This document shows positions 51,988 through 60,666 of a stretch of DNA of 64,000 bases, one piece after another. Source of the DNA: JAHCHG01 sp038246645 (GTDB taxonomy: Bacteria > Acidobacteriota > Blastocatellia > Pyrinomonadales > Pyrinomonadaceae); NCBI GenBank assembly GCA_038246645.1, contig JBBRVS010000002.1, forward strand, positions 23,081 to 87,080. The letters run 5' to 3'. Within the stretch, counting starts at the first letter, position 1. Each line of letters opens with the position of its first letter. The position numbers and the translations under genes were made by a program. The notes beneath the pieces are model-generated. The model was not told where the DNA came from and did not search any database. It was given only the letters and a program-made list of their open reading frames with translations.

Positions 51988-53157
51988 CTAAAACTGCGCT
52001 CGTGCCGCTGAAACGACCTTTTCCGCCGCATCGCCCATTCCGCTGGCAACGACGAAATTCATTCCCGATTCGGCAATCACGCGGTTTCCTTCTTCGACAT
52101 TCGTGCCTTCGAGCCGAACGACAATCGGTATCGAAACGCCGAGATTTTTCCCTGCCGCGACAACGCCGCGGGCAACCATATCGGTTCTGACAATTCCGCC
52201 GAAAATATTGACCAGAACGGCTTTGACATTCGGATCGGCAAGCAAGATTCTAAAAGCGTTTTCAACCCGCTCCTGCGATGCACCGCCGCCGACATCCAAA
52301 AAGTTTGCCGGTTCGCCGCCGGCGAGTTTGATAATATCCATCGTCGCCATCGCCAAGCCCGCGCCGTTGACCATACAACCGATGTCGCCGTCGAGTTTGA
52401 TATAGCTCAAATCAAATTTTGACGCTTCGATCTCAAGCGGTTCTTCTTCGCCCAGATCGCGCAGCTCGGCGTAATCTTTATGACGAAACATTGCATTATC
52501 ATCAAAATTAACCTTGGCATCCAGAGCAATCAGGCGATTATCCTTGGTTTTTAAAAACGGGTTGATTTCAAGAATCGTCGCGTCCATTTTTTGATAGGCG
52601 TTATAGAGCGAAATCATAAATTTCGCCGCTTGATTAATCAGTTCATTCGGCAAACCGAGTGCAAAAGCCAGATTTCTCGCCTGAAACGGCTGCAAACCCA
52701 GACCGGGTTCGATTGTTTCCCTGATAATTTTTTCGGGTGTTTCGGCAGCAACTTTTTCGATGTCCATTCCGCCTTCGCTCGATGCCATAAAAACATCTTT
52801 TCCGCCGGAGCGGTCGAGCGTAATGGCGAGATAATACTCTTCATCAATCGGCAAACCTTCTTCGATCAGAAGCGTTTTCACTTCGCGTCCTTCCGGTCCG
52901 GTTTGATGGGTAACGAGATTCATCCCGATCATCTCTTCCGCAATCTGCCGCGCCTCTTCTGGCGATTTCGCCAGTTTTACGCCGCCGCCCTTGCCGCGTC
53001 CGCCGGCGTGAATCTGCGCTTTGACGACCACCACGTCAGTTCCTAATTCCCGTGCCGCAGTTTCGGCTTCTTCCGGAGTTGTTGCCACAATTCCGCGCGG
53101 AACCGGAACGCCGAAAGTCTTTAAAAGTTCTTTCCCTTGATATTCGTGTATTTTCAT
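51988..53157 (-). CDS. sucC: Succinyl-CoA ligase [ADP-forming] subunit beta
   Basis: A 389-residue ATP-grasp subunit of succinyl-CoA synthetase in the citric acid cycle, which couples succinyl-CoA cleavage to ATP or GTP formation. MKIHEYQGKELLKTFGVPVPRG, VVKAQIHAGGRGKGGGVKLA, the LEINPFLKT block, GDIGCMVNGAGLAMATMDIIK, ANFLDVGGGA and VLVNIFGGIVR are diagnostic. The alpha subunit gene (sucD) is not next to it in this window, which is less common. Ends at a strong terminator. Confidence 0.96.
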   Translation of the reverse strand: MKIHEYQGKELLKTFGVPVPRGIVATTPEEAETAARELGTDVVVVKAQIHAGGRGKGGGVKLAKSPEEARQIAEEMIGMNLVTHQTGPEGREVKTLLIEEGLPIDEEYYLAITLDRSGGKDVFMASSEGGMDIEKVAAETPEKIIRETIEPGLGLQPFQARNLAFALGLPNELINQAAKFMISLYNAYQKMDATILEINPFLKTKDNRLIALDAKVNFDDNAMFRHKDYAELRDLGEEEPLEIEASKFDLSYIKLDGDIGCMVNGAGLAMATMDIIKLAGGEPANFLDVGGGASQERVENAFRILLADPNVKAVLVNIFGGIVRTDMVARGVVAAGKNLGVSIPIVVRLEGTNVEEGNRVIAESGMNFVVASGMGDAAEKVVSAARAQF

Positions 53158-53215
53158 AGATTTTTTTAAAAGATTTTACTGAAAAAGATAGAAAAAAGTT
53201 TATCCCAGTAACCAA

Positions 53216-53258
53216 AAAAAAACAAAGGCAGTCCGAAAACCGCCCGTTGTTTTTCATC
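53216..53258 (-). terminator. Possible terminator for the 53271 lipoprotein gene
   Basis: On the minus strand ACAACGGGCGGTTTTCGG and CTGCCTTTGTT can pair imperfectly and are followed by a long T-run. Confidence 0.5.
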
Positions 53259-53270
53259 TTTTTTTTACAC

Positions 53271-54080
53271 TTACGGAACTAAAACAACTCTGATTCTCGA
53301 AAGTTTCCATTCCTTTCCTTCGGGAATATATTTTAGCGAAAATGTGGTTTTCGGACTGGTCGCATATTCGCCTTCGAGCGTCAGCATATCAAAACCCTGC
53401 TCTTTTTTGACCTCCGGACTCGGAGAAAACTCGGCATTCTCCGAACTTATGTCGGAGATGTCAATTTTCTTTTTGATAAATTCGGCAAAAGCCTCGTTAA
53501 ATTTTTGCGGCGTTATTTCCTTTTGCCAGGTTTTTGAAACCGTATCGTGAAAATCGGTAAAATCTTCTTGCTCGATAGCCTTGTTAAATTCCAGCAAAGT
53601 GGCTTTTGCCATTTCCTGCGCTTCCGTCTCGGACGGAACTTCTTTTTTTGAAGCATCGGCTTTGGTTGTTGATTTCGGTTTGTCCGTCTCCTTTTTATCG
53701 GTTTTATCGGTTTTTTCCGTCTGACTCGAACCGCTCTGGCTGTAAACTATGCCGTCGAGTTTCATCTTTCCGCTTTTCGGCGGCTCGTCAATTGTCATAG
53801 TTTTTCCGATGCCGACCAGTGTTAAGCTCAATTTTCCGTCTTTAATTTCGACCGAACCGTTGGTAACATTGGTGCCACCCGACTTTAAATCGCCCGAACC
53901 GTCTGCCCGAATCGTCATCGTCGAGCCGTCCGCGCCTGTCCAACTGCCGACATATTCCGCCGGAGCCGGAGTTGAGCTGCCGCCGCAACCCAGGACAAAC
54001 AGAGCTAATACAAATATGGCAATCGCCCCGTTGACCAATGTTTTTTTGTTTTTAACTGATTTATCAATCATTTTTTCCAT
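53271..54080 (-). CDS. Hypothetical lipoprotein
   Basis: A 269-residue lipoprotein with AGGAA upstream of the start. The signal peptide ends at a lipobox VLGC at about residue 32. Residues about 40-115 form a small beta domain (YVGSWTGADGSTMTIRADGSGDLKSGG). A Lys/Thr/Glu-rich low-complexity linker (about 120-150) follows. A C-terminal domain, about residues 155-269, resembles the NTF2/DUF4878 class (ATLLEFNKAIEQEDFTDFHDTVSKTWQKEITPQKFNEAF). Role unknown. It lies just downstream of a putative metalloprotease lipoprotein gene and may be in its operon. Confidence 0.8.
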   Translation of the reverse strand: MEKMIDKSVKNKKTLVNGAIAIFVLALFVLGCGGSSTPAPAEYVGSWTGADGSTMTIRADGSGDLKSGGTNVTNGSVEIKDGKLSLTLVGIGKTMTIDEPPKSGKMKLDGIVYSQSGSSQTEKTDKTDKKETDKPKSTTKADASKKEVPSETEAQEMAKATLLEFNKAIEQEDFTDFHDTVSKTWQKEITPQKFNEAFAEFIKKKIDISDISSENAEFSPSPEVKKEQGFDMLTLEGEYATSPKTTFSLKYIPEGKEWKLSRIRVVLVP

Positions 54081-54115
54081 TCAATCTATTCCTCGTTTTA
54101 TAGTTTCTAGAAATT

Positions 54116-55012
54116 TTAATCCTTGCGCCACGGCTGCAAAAGTTTTACCCAGCTTTCGACCGTTCGTTCATATTCAGTCGGACAGCGAACGGCGCGTGCT
54201 TCGGGCAGGAAACCTTTGTCCACAATATCAGAGTATTTCCTCATATTCGAACCGTAGAGCATACACAGAGCGGTATAAAATCTCTGTTCCGACAAAAGAT
54301 GTTCGTCCGCCATATTTTTCTGGCTCGGAACCGAACCTTTTGATTCGATGCGAAACGCTTCGGCGGCGGAAAACACCGCATTTACACCTTCTTCGCCTAA
54401 TTCCTCGATGTTGATGTAGGTCGAACAGCGGTCAGCCGCATCTTCTTCATTTGCCGTGATCGGCAATTTATATGTATCAATCAAGGCGTGTCCGATTTCG
54501 TGGAGAAAGACGAATTGCACTGCTTCAGACATTTTTTGCGAAGCCATATCGTCATTTTCTCCGTTGCTCTTGAAGAGTTTAAAGAAATATTCCATCAATT
54601 CATAGCACATCGTCACCGATGAATCATTCGGGTCATAAAAGGCATTCGGCTGATCGCAGTCCTTTGTCCGCAGATAAATATCATTCGGCAAACTCAAAGC
54701 ACCGTTTAATTTCACCGCCGCTTTTTCCAGGGTTTTGGCTTGTTTAATTTGAGCATCGAGGTCTTCATACCGCCGGTTTTTTACTTCGAGATGCTCGACA
54801 ATAAAATCACCGCGATCTTTTTCCTTGCCGTTCGCCGTATCTTTATCTTTATTTTTATCATTTTTTTCTTCATCTACCGATTTATTTTCAACTGTTTTCG
54901 AATTACTTTCGGGAACAGACTGATTGGCATATCGGTCGGAGTTACAAACACAAGCCGTGATTACAAATAACATCAGAATAATTGCACATACATTAATTAT
55001 ATTTCGGTTCAT
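54116..55012 (-). CDS. DUF4344-like putative metallopeptidase lipoprotein
   Basis: A 298-residue exported protein. The signal segment ends ITACVC, a lipobox. A Lys/Asp/Glu-rich stretch (about 40-75) follows. The zinc motif HEIGH lies in VQFVFLHEIGHALIDTYKLPITANEEDAADRCSTY, with a likely third ligand Glu in ANEEDAAD. SSVTMCYELMEYFFKLF and LCMLYGSN are typical of DUF4344 putative metallopeptidases. Substrate unknown. Located 36 bases upstream of the 53271 lipoprotein gene. Confidence 0.85.
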   Translation of the reverse strand: MNRNIINVCAIILMLFVITACVCNSDRYANQSVPESNSKTVENKSVDEEKNDKNKDKDTANGKEKDRGDFIVEHLEVKNRRYEDLDAQIKQAKTLEKAAVKLNGALSLPNDIYLRTKDCDQPNAFYDPNDSSVTMCYELMEYFFKLFKSNGENDDMASQKMSEAVQFVFLHEIGHALIDTYKLPITANEEDAADRCSTYINIEELGEEGVNAVFSAAEAFRIESKGSVPSQKNMADEHLLSEQRFYTALCMLYGSNMRKYSDIVDKGFLPEARAVRCPTEYERTVESWVKLLQPWRKD

Positions 55013-55083
55013 AAATTTGACAAGCGGAAAGATTTTTCTTTGGATTAGACACCTTTTTTACCAGGTTTGTCAACTTTTTAAAC

Positions 55084-55118
55084 AAAAAAACGGCTGATAA
55101 TTTTATCAACCGTTTTTC
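55084..55118 (-). terminator. Terminator of pepA
   Basis: A stem AAAAACGGTTGATAA pairs with TTATCAGCCGTTTTTTT; T-runs on both strands. Lies 20 bases after the pepA stop. Confidence 0.85.
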
Positions 55119-55138
55119 TAAATCAAAATTTGTAAAAT

Positions 55139-56638
55139 TTATTGTGATTTTTCGACTAATTTCAGAAGGGTGCGAAGGGCTACCGCCGTCGGACCTTTTG
55201 ACTGATTTGGGGTTGTTTCATCTTCCCAAGCGGTTCCGGCAATATCGAGATGCGCCCATTTTGCCTTATCAATAAATTCCTGAATAAAAACTGCACCCAT
55301 AATCGTTCCGGCTTTGCGCGAAGGTCCGATATTTTTGATATCGGCGATGTCGGATTTAATGCCTTTGCTGTAATCTTTGCCGACCGGAAGCTGCCAGAAA
55401 TTTTCTCCGGCTTCCTTGCCGCATTCGATAATTTCATCAACAAATTCCTGATCGTTGCCAATAATACCGGTATTAAGAACTCCGAGCGCAATAATTACCG
55501 CTCCAGTCAGCGTTGCCAAATCAACAATGCGGGTTGCGCCCTGTTTTTCCGCGTATGCCACCGCATCAGCCAAAACCAGCCGACCTTCGGCATCGGTGTT
55601 GAGGATTTCGACGGTTTTGCCGTTCATCGCCGTTACCACATCGCTCGGACGCGAAGCCGTGCCGCTCGGCATATTTTCAACCGCTGCCACAATACCGATG
55701 ACGGGAACGGTCGGCTTTAAATTTCCGATTGCCTGCATCGCTCCTAAAACGGTTGCGCCGCCCGACATATCATATTTCATTGCTTCCATTCCGGCGGCTG
55801 GTTTGATTGAAATGCCGCCCGTATCGAACGTAATTCCTTTACCGACCAAAGCCAGCAATTCGCCTTTTTTCCCGGTACTTTTCTTCGGTTCGTATTTCAG
55901 AAAGATTAATTGGGCAGGTTCGGCAGAACCTAGCGAAACGCTGAGAAGCGAACCCATTCCGAGTTTTTTCATTTTGGCTTCGTCCAGAATTTCGCATTTC
56001 AAACCCGTATCTTTCGCCATTTTTTTGGCGCGGTTTGCCATTTCGGTCGGAGTCAGAATATTCGGGGGTTCATTTGCCAGATCGCGCGTAAAATTCATCG
56101 CGTCGCCGATTGCCTCGCCGCGGCTCAGACCGTTTTTCAAATCTGCGGGTTTTGCGCCTTCGACACACAAAACAAAATTCGTGATTTCCTTCGTATTTTT
56201 GTCTTTTGTTCGGTATTTATCGAGTTCAAAATGGCTGGTTATAACGCCCTGCATCGCATTTGCGGCGACTTCTGAAGCATCGCCGTCCGAACGCGGCAAA
56301 AGCGCGAGACTTTTTATATTTCGCTTCTTTAAAACACGCGCCGCCGTGCCTGATAAAATCGAAACATCCTTGGCAAAATAATCGGTTTTGTCGCCGACTC
56401 CGACCAGCAAAAGCCGTTTTGCTTTAACTTTTCCTTTTGGCTCAAATATGATATATGCCGTATCGCCTTTTTCACCCTTGAATTCTTCGGATTTTATAAC
56501 GGACGCAACCGCCCCGCTCGTTAGTTTATCCAAATCCTTTAAAATACCGGTTGCCGCTTTTTCGTCTTTATATACCGCCACCGCTAAAGCTTCAACATTT
56601 GCTTCGCTAAAATTATCTGTAATCGCTTGAGACTTCAT
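55139..56638 (-). CDS. pepA: Leucyl aminopeptidase (M17)
   Basis: A 499-residue cytosolic di-metal aminopeptidase. The catalytic core reads VGKGITFDTGGISIKPAAGMEAMKYDMSGGA (metal-binding Asp and catalytic Lys) and NTDAEGRLVLADAVAYAE (metal-binding Asp/Glu and the catalytic Arg). It removes N-terminal residues from peptides; E. coli PepA can also bind DNA. The N-terminal macro-like domain covers about residues 1-160. Single gene with its own terminator. Confidence 0.96.
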   Translation of the reverse strand: MKSQAITDNFSEANVEALAVAVYKDEKAATGILKDLDKLTSGAVASVIKSEEFKGEKGDTAYIIFEPKGKVKAKRLLLVGVGDKTDYFAKDVSILSGTAARVLKKRNIKSLALLPRSDGDASEVAANAMQGVITSHFELDKYRTKDKNTKEITNFVLCVEGAKPADLKNGLSRGEAIGDAMNFTRDLANEPPNILTPTEMANRAKKMAKDTGLKCEILDEAKMKKLGMGSLLSVSLGSAEPAQLIFLKYEPKKSTGKKGELLALVGKGITFDTGGISIKPAAGMEAMKYDMSGGATVLGAMQAIGNLKPTVPVIGIVAAVENMPSGTASRPSDVVTAMNGKTVEILNTDAEGRLVLADAVAYAEKQGATRIVDLATLTGAVIIALGVLNTGIIGNDQEFVDEIIECGKEAGENFWQLPVGKDYSKGIKSDIADIKNIGPSRKAGTIMGAVFIQEFIDKAKWAHLDIAGTAWEDETTPNQSKGPTAVALRTLLKLVEKSQ

Positions 56639-56711
56639 TTATGCTCCTATTAAATTATTTTTAAATTAGATTTTTGTTTTTCCCGCAAAAAACTTTGTTT
56701 GTTTGTAAAAC

Positions 56712-57173
56712 TTATCTAAAACTTTCTTTGACCTGGGCGCGAGTTTCTTTTTCAATGGTTCTGCCCTTCAAAGTTTCGCGCTTGTCATACAATTTCTTAC
56801 CTTTTGCCACGCCGATCTCAAATTTTATCCGCCCGTTTTTCCAGTAAATCTGCGTTACTACAAGAGTCATTCCCTTTTGCATTATTTCCTTTTCAAGCCG
56901 TGTGATTTCCCTTCGATGAAGCAGAAGTTTTCTCGTCCGCAATGGATCGTGATTTTCCCGATTCCCGTGCGAATACGGCGAGATATGGGCATTAAACAAC
57001 CAGACTTCGCCTTCCTTGATGGTGACGTAAGATTCTTTTAACTGAATCCTTCCGACCATAATGCTTTTGACTTCAGTTCCCTGCAAAACAATTCCCGCCT
57101 CAAAAGTATCAGAGATATGATATTCAAAATAAGCGGAACGGTTTTTTAATATTTCCTTGCCATCTGCGGACAT
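56712..57173 (-). CDS. smpB: SsrA-binding protein SmpB
   Basis: A 153-residue protein that, with tmRNA, rescues stalled ribosomes. The oligonucleotide-binding fold is seen in NRSAYFEYHISDTFEAGIVLQGTEVKSI, VWLFNAHISPYSHG, DPLRTRKLLLHRREI and FEIGVAKGKKLYDKRET. The basic C terminus enters the ribosome. The tmRNA gene itself (ssrA) was not seen in this window. Confidence 0.97.
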   Translation of the reverse strand: MSADGKEILKNRSAYFEYHISDTFEAGIVLQGTEVKSIMVGRIQLKESYVTIKEGEVWLFNAHISPYSHGNRENHDPLRTRKLLLHRREITRLEKEIMQKGMTLVVTQIYWKNGRIKFEIGVAKGKKLYDKRETLKGRTIEKETRAQVKESFR

Positions 57174-57231
57174 AACTAATTATTTTGCATTGCAAAAGCG
57201 CAACACGCAAGTTTAGAATGACTTAATCCAT

Positions 57232-57260
57232 TTGACAATGAAGAATTTGCTCCTTAGATT
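57232..57260 (+). promoter_or_regulatory. Promoter of tRNA-Gln
   Basis: A -35 box TTGACA (57232-57237) and a -10 box TAGATT (57255-57260), 17 bases apart and 17 bases upstream of the tRNA 5' end. Confidence 0.75.
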
Positions 57261-57277
57261 TATATTTATTGAAATAT

Positions 57278-57348
57278 TGGGAGATCGTCTAATGGTAGGA
57301 CTCTAGTTTCTGGATCTAGCTATCGGGGTTCGAATCCCTGTCTCCCAG
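57278..57348 (+). tRNA. tRNA-Gln (anticodon CTG)
   Basis: A 71-base cloverleaf. The acceptor stem TGGGAGA pairs with TCTCCCA, with discriminator G, typical of glutamine tRNAs (U1-A72). The anticodon loop is TTCTGGA, giving CTG. The T-arm GGGGTTCGAATCCC is regular. One U-U mismatch is seen in the anticodon stem. The 3' CCA is not encoded. Confidence 0.93.
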
Positions 57349-57352
57349 TTCA

Positions 57353-57506
57353 CAAAAGTTTAAAAGTGAAAGTGTTAAAAAGTGAAAAAGTTTATTTTGC
57401 TTGAGGCACAGACTTTTCCAACTTGTTTAGTTTTAGAAAAATACTTGAACGCGAAATTCGCTCAAACTTTTTCACATTTAAACTTTTTCACTTTTGCACT
57501 TTTTTA
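57353..57506. repeat. AAGTGAAAAAG-family inverted repeat, copy 2
   Basis: The left arm AAAGTTTAAAAGTGAAAGTG continues TTAAAAAGTGAAAAAGTTTA. The right arm CAAACTTTTTCACATTTAAAC continues TTTTTCACTTTTGCAC. It lies between tRNA-Gln and the thioesterase start. Confidence 0.72.
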
Positions 57507-57507
57507 T

Positions 57508-57954
57508 ATGGAATGGTTTGAAGCGGAAATTAGGGTTCGATACGCCGAAACGGATAAAATGGGAATTGTTCATCATTCCAATTATCTGATCTGGTTCGAA
57601 TTTGCGAGAAGCGAATTTTGCCGTTCACGCGGATTTTCCTATCTCGAAATGGAACGCGACGACGCGCTGATGATCGTTGCCGAAACTTATTGCCGCTATA
57701 AAGCCTCCGCACATTATGAAGATATCTTAATTATCCGCACCCATATTGCCGAAATCAGAAGCCGCAGTATTCAATTTGTCTATGAAGTTTTCCGCCCTTC
57801 GGATAATACTTTAATCGCTGAAGGTGAAACTTTGCATATGGTTACAAACAATCAGAAAAAAATCCGGACACTTCCCGAAATTTATAAGGAAAAACTCCTC
57901 AGCCAACCGATTCCCGCCGAAAATGCCGTTCCGACCGATATTCCGCCAAGTTAA
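57508..57954 (+). CDS. YbgC/FadM-type acyl-CoA thioesterase
   Basis: A 148-residue hot-dog-fold thioesterase. The start at 57508 (MEWFEAEIRVRYAETDKMGIVHHSNYLIWFE) gives the usual family N terminus; an upstream in-frame extension reads through repeat DNA and is not used. The active-site Asp lies in AETDKMGIVHHSNY. It hydrolyses acyl-CoA or acyl-ACP thioesters. No Shine-Dalgarno sequence is present because the inverted repeat extends to the start codon. The stop codon lies in the next repeat copy (57952). Confidence 0.92.
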   Translation: MEWFEAEIRVRYAETDKMGIVHHSNYLIWFEFARSEFCRSRGFSYLEMERDDALMIVAETYCRYKASAHYEDILIIRTHIAEIRSRSIQFVYEVFRPSDNTLIAEGETLHMVTNNQKKIRTLPEIYKEKLLSQPIPAENAVPTDIPPS

Positions 57955-58068
57955 GCACCAACGGAAAATGGAAAATGTCAGAACATTCCTAAGCTCTTGT
58001 TGAATCTCTAAGTTACAGGCATTTGTAAGATTTTTATATTACCTCTTGACTTTTGCTTACCTGCTTAA
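57952..58068. repeat. Interspersed repeat (TGGTGCTTA family), copy 3, inverted
   Basis: Reads in the opposite orientation to copies 1 and 2: AAGCACCAACGGAAAATGG, then AATGTCAG, TTGAATCTCTAAGTTAC and CTTTTGCTTACCTGCTTAA. It starts at the stop codon of the thioesterase gene. Confidence 0.75.
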
Positions 58069-58074
58069 TAAATT

Positions 58075-60036
58075 TCAGTTATTTTTTGTTTCGCTAAAAA
58101 CGAAATACTCCGGCACGAATTCGACCGCGATGATCTCACCTTTTGAATCTGTTTCTTCCTTGTGAGGTTTGTAAGTAATAATTGAATGATAACTTTTCAA
58201 ATCCGTTTCACAACCGATTGCGCCGCCTTTTAATTCGATTCTATAAGTAAAAAAAACAATGCCGTTAAAACTTTTATTTATAAATTTCAGTTCCCGATTT
58301 TCAGAATTTACCGAATAAATCACGCCGTTTGCAGCGCATTCGATTTTCGTAATTTGTCCGATAACTCTTTTTTCTCCTTCTTTTAACTTTCGAAGATTTC
58401 TGTTTATCGAATCAATCTCGATCCTTTTGTCAAGTTCTTCCAATTGTGTTGCGGTCAATGTTTTTCCTGTTTTTATTAAATACGGATTTGCTTCATTAAT
58501 TTGTTGCGTGCGCTCGATTTGCGCTTTGTAAGATTCTATTTTTTCCAGTGTTTTTTGAGCAAAATCACGGATTTTGTCGTCCGCCGCATTTTCAAAAATA
58601 TCTTTTGCCAGTTCACGGGATTTTTCAAAATCTTCTTTGAGCAAATAAAGCTCGCTCATTCGCAAAATATAGAATTGATTTCCGGGCGCGAGTAAAAGCA
58701 CTTTTTCGATCATTGCGAGGGCTTCGTCAATTTCTTCATTCCGCACAACCGAGACAAACGCAAAAAGATTGTAAGATTCTGAAAAAGCAGGATTTAGAGA
58801 AATCGCTTTTCTCAAACTCCGGCGCATTTTTTCAGCCCGTTCAGCAGTGTATGCCGACACCAAACCGCTTTCCGACATTTCTTCGCGGCTTAAAACGAGA
58901 GCGTAATTAAAATGCGCCGAATAATTAGATGGTTCGGCTGAAATCGCTTTTTCGAGAAATTTTCGCGCACCGGCGAAATCTCGTTTTTTCATTTTTACCA
59001 AACCGAGCGATACATTGGCAAATCCCGATTCCGAATCGAGCAAAACCGCCTTTTCCAAAAAGCGTTCGGCTTCGTCAACACGATTCATCCGAAACAATAA
59101 ATCACCCAAATATGCGGTTGATTCGGCGGCGGACATTTTTGTCGAAAACATTTCCCGGTCAAATTCCAATTTGTTTTTTAATTTAACGACCGAAGTGTGA
59201 AATGATTTTTGATTAATATAATTTCGCAGTTCGTTTTCAATTTTTTGATAATCTGTTTGAAAGGCTGTTCTAAAGGCTTCAACGCTTTTTTTGCCGTTCA
59301 TCAAAAGATCGAGAAAATGCGTAAGCTGCGCTTTTCGTGCGCCGGAATTTCCGTGAATCAGATAATGAATCATCGCCCAGCTTTGCGCATAAAATAGTTT
59401 GATTTCTTCTTCGTTTTGTTGGTCGAGCAATGAATAATTTACTTTAAGGAAATCTTCAAACGGAATAAGCTCTGTCTTTTGCACTAAATTTAGATGGCTC
59501 AAACTTTTATTTCCGAGCTCGACCCGGTTATCGCCTTTTATTTCAAGTCGTTCGTAATAATTCGCCAAACCTTCGCTCAGCCAGGTCGGAATTTTTGAAC
59601 GTCCCAGAGTGTTGTCAATCAAAAAATGCGTGTATTCGTGAAAAATTATTTCGTAACTTCTTTCATCTTCGGCATTTAGCGAAAGAGCCAGATAATTTAT
59701 ATCTTGTCCGGGCTGAAAAAATCCGGCAACCCAATCTTTTCTCATCCCGTTTTCGACCGGTTTGAAATCTCTGAACGATTTTTCATCCTTAAAGACGATA
59801 ACGGTTGTCGGCACCGGCGAATCAAACCGCATTTTGTCATAAACCTCGGTAAACGCGTGCCGGAATTGTTCGAGTTTAAGCGCGACCCGTCTGATGTCTT
59901 TTTCATCCGCATTGCCGACCAGACGGAAATTTTTCGAGGTAATTTTAACCCATTTGTCCGAAGCGAGAACACTTGTATTAACCGCAATAAGTAATGCGGT
60001 GATAATAAACAACTTTCCTGTTTTTGAAAGATTCAT
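58075..60036 (-). CDS. Exported peptidase MA-like protein with TPR repeats
   Basis: A 653-residue exported protein (signal peptide MNLSKTGKLFIITALLIAVNTSVLA). A gluzincin-type zinc site is present as IIFHEYTHFLIDN with the third ligand in PTWLSEGLANYYE, as in peptidase MA / DUF1570 proteins (about residues 60-270). TPR repeats follow (RVDEAERFLEKAVLLDSESGFANVSLGLVKM, NYSAHFNYALVLSREE). The last ~150 residues form a beta-rich domain. It is common in Acidobacteriota. Substrate unknown; the zinc site appears intact. Confidence 0.9.
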   Translation of the reverse strand: MNLSKTGKLFIITALLIAVNTSVLASDKWVKITSKNFRLVGNADEKDIRRVALKLEQFRHAFTEVYDKMRFDSPVPTTVIVFKDEKSFRDFKPVENGMRKDWVAGFFQPGQDINYLALSLNAEDERSYEIIFHEYTHFLIDNTLGRSKIPTWLSEGLANYYERLEIKGDNRVELGNKSLSHLNLVQKTELIPFEDFLKVNYSLLDQQNEEEIKLFYAQSWAMIHYLIHGNSGARKAQLTHFLDLLMNGKKSVEAFRTAFQTDYQKIENELRNYINQKSFHTSVVKLKNKLEFDREMFSTKMSAAESTAYLGDLLFRMNRVDEAERFLEKAVLLDSESGFANVSLGLVKMKKRDFAGARKFLEKAISAEPSNYSAHFNYALVLSREEMSESGLVSAYTAERAEKMRRSLRKAISLNPAFSESYNLFAFVSVVRNEEIDEALAMIEKVLLLAPGNQFYILRMSELYLLKEDFEKSRELAKDIFENAADDKIRDFAQKTLEKIESYKAQIERTQQINEANPYLIKTGKTLTATQLEELDKRIEIDSINRNLRKLKEGEKRVIGQITKIECAANGVIYSVNSENRELKFINKSFNGIVFFTYRIELKGGAIGCETDLKSYHSIITYKPHKEETDSKGEIIAVEFVPEYFVFSETKNN

Positions 60037-60213
60037 CAGGGGATAAAATATAATTCCAATGTTTTATTTTCGATTCGAAATCGGTTCATTAAAGCGAATT
60101 TTACTCTGTTTGATACGTAACTTACGCCGAATAGTTGCTTGTTTGAGTAATAATAATTTATTCTGTTTTTTTAGGAGAAATGGCGTATAATCAAAACTTT
60201 GAGTTTAATAAAC

Positions 60214-60243
60214 TTGACATAAACAAATGTGTTTCGGTATTTT
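60214..60243 (+). promoter_or_regulatory. Promoter of tRNA-Val
   Basis: A -35 box TTGACA (60214-60219), an 18-base spacer and a -10 box TATTTT (60238-60243). The tRNA starts 35 bases downstream. Confidence 0.6.
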
Positions 60244-60277
60244 ATAAGTTCGCTTTTTATTTTAGCGGAACGCGAAT

Positions 60278-60352
<75 letters not shown>

Positions 60353-60666
60353 TTTTTTAATTTTAGTAAAATTCTATATTTTACTTTTTAGAAACATAAT
60401 TTTTGATAAGATGCTTTCGAAGAACTTTGCAATAACTCGAACTACTACGACGCGCTAAACGCAGCGCGTATTTCGGCGTTTCTAAACAAAACGCTAAGGC
60501 AAAGTCGCTCTTATCAAATCAAATCTGTTTAGTAGTAGGAAGTTGTTAATCGTTAGTTGTAAATTAATTGGATTGATTTTCCTGATTTGAAAGAGGCTTT
60601 CCCTTTCAGAGTTATTTGCGTTTGGAGAAACAATTTTTCAATTTACCATTTTCAATTAACAAAAAT
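60353..60666. other. thrS leader region with hairpins
   Basis: About 310 bases between tRNA-Val and thrS. It has an inverted repeat from TTGATAAGATGC (60403) to CTCTTATCAA (60517) and an inner hairpin ACGCGCT/AGCGCGT (60450-60469). A T-box was looked for and not found: no clear specifier loop or TGGN antiterminator. The last part (CATTTTCAATTAACAAAAAT) is AT-rich. Confidence 0.5.
60403..60517. repeat. Inverted repeat upstream of thrS
   Basis: Arms TTGATAAGATGCTTTCGAAG with CTTTGC, and GCAAAGTCGCTCTTATCAA, enclosing a GC-rich hairpin. It may be a mobile repeat or a leader structure. Confidence 0.55.

Noticed and set aside
51808..52011. 67-residue frame crossing the sucC terminator
   Set aside because: It runs through a perfect terminator hairpin and into the antisense of sucC.
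51988..53157. sucCD operon
   Set aside because: Only sucC is present; the adjacent genes are unrelated lipoproteins and an uncharacterised protein.
55455..56381. 308-residue frame opposite pepA
   Set aside because: Antisense shadow of a gene with complete M17 catalytic motifs.
60353..60666. T-box riboswitch upstream of thrS
   Set aside because: No specifier loop or conserved antiterminator sequence could be identified; the hairpins resemble the inverted-repeat elements found elsewhere.
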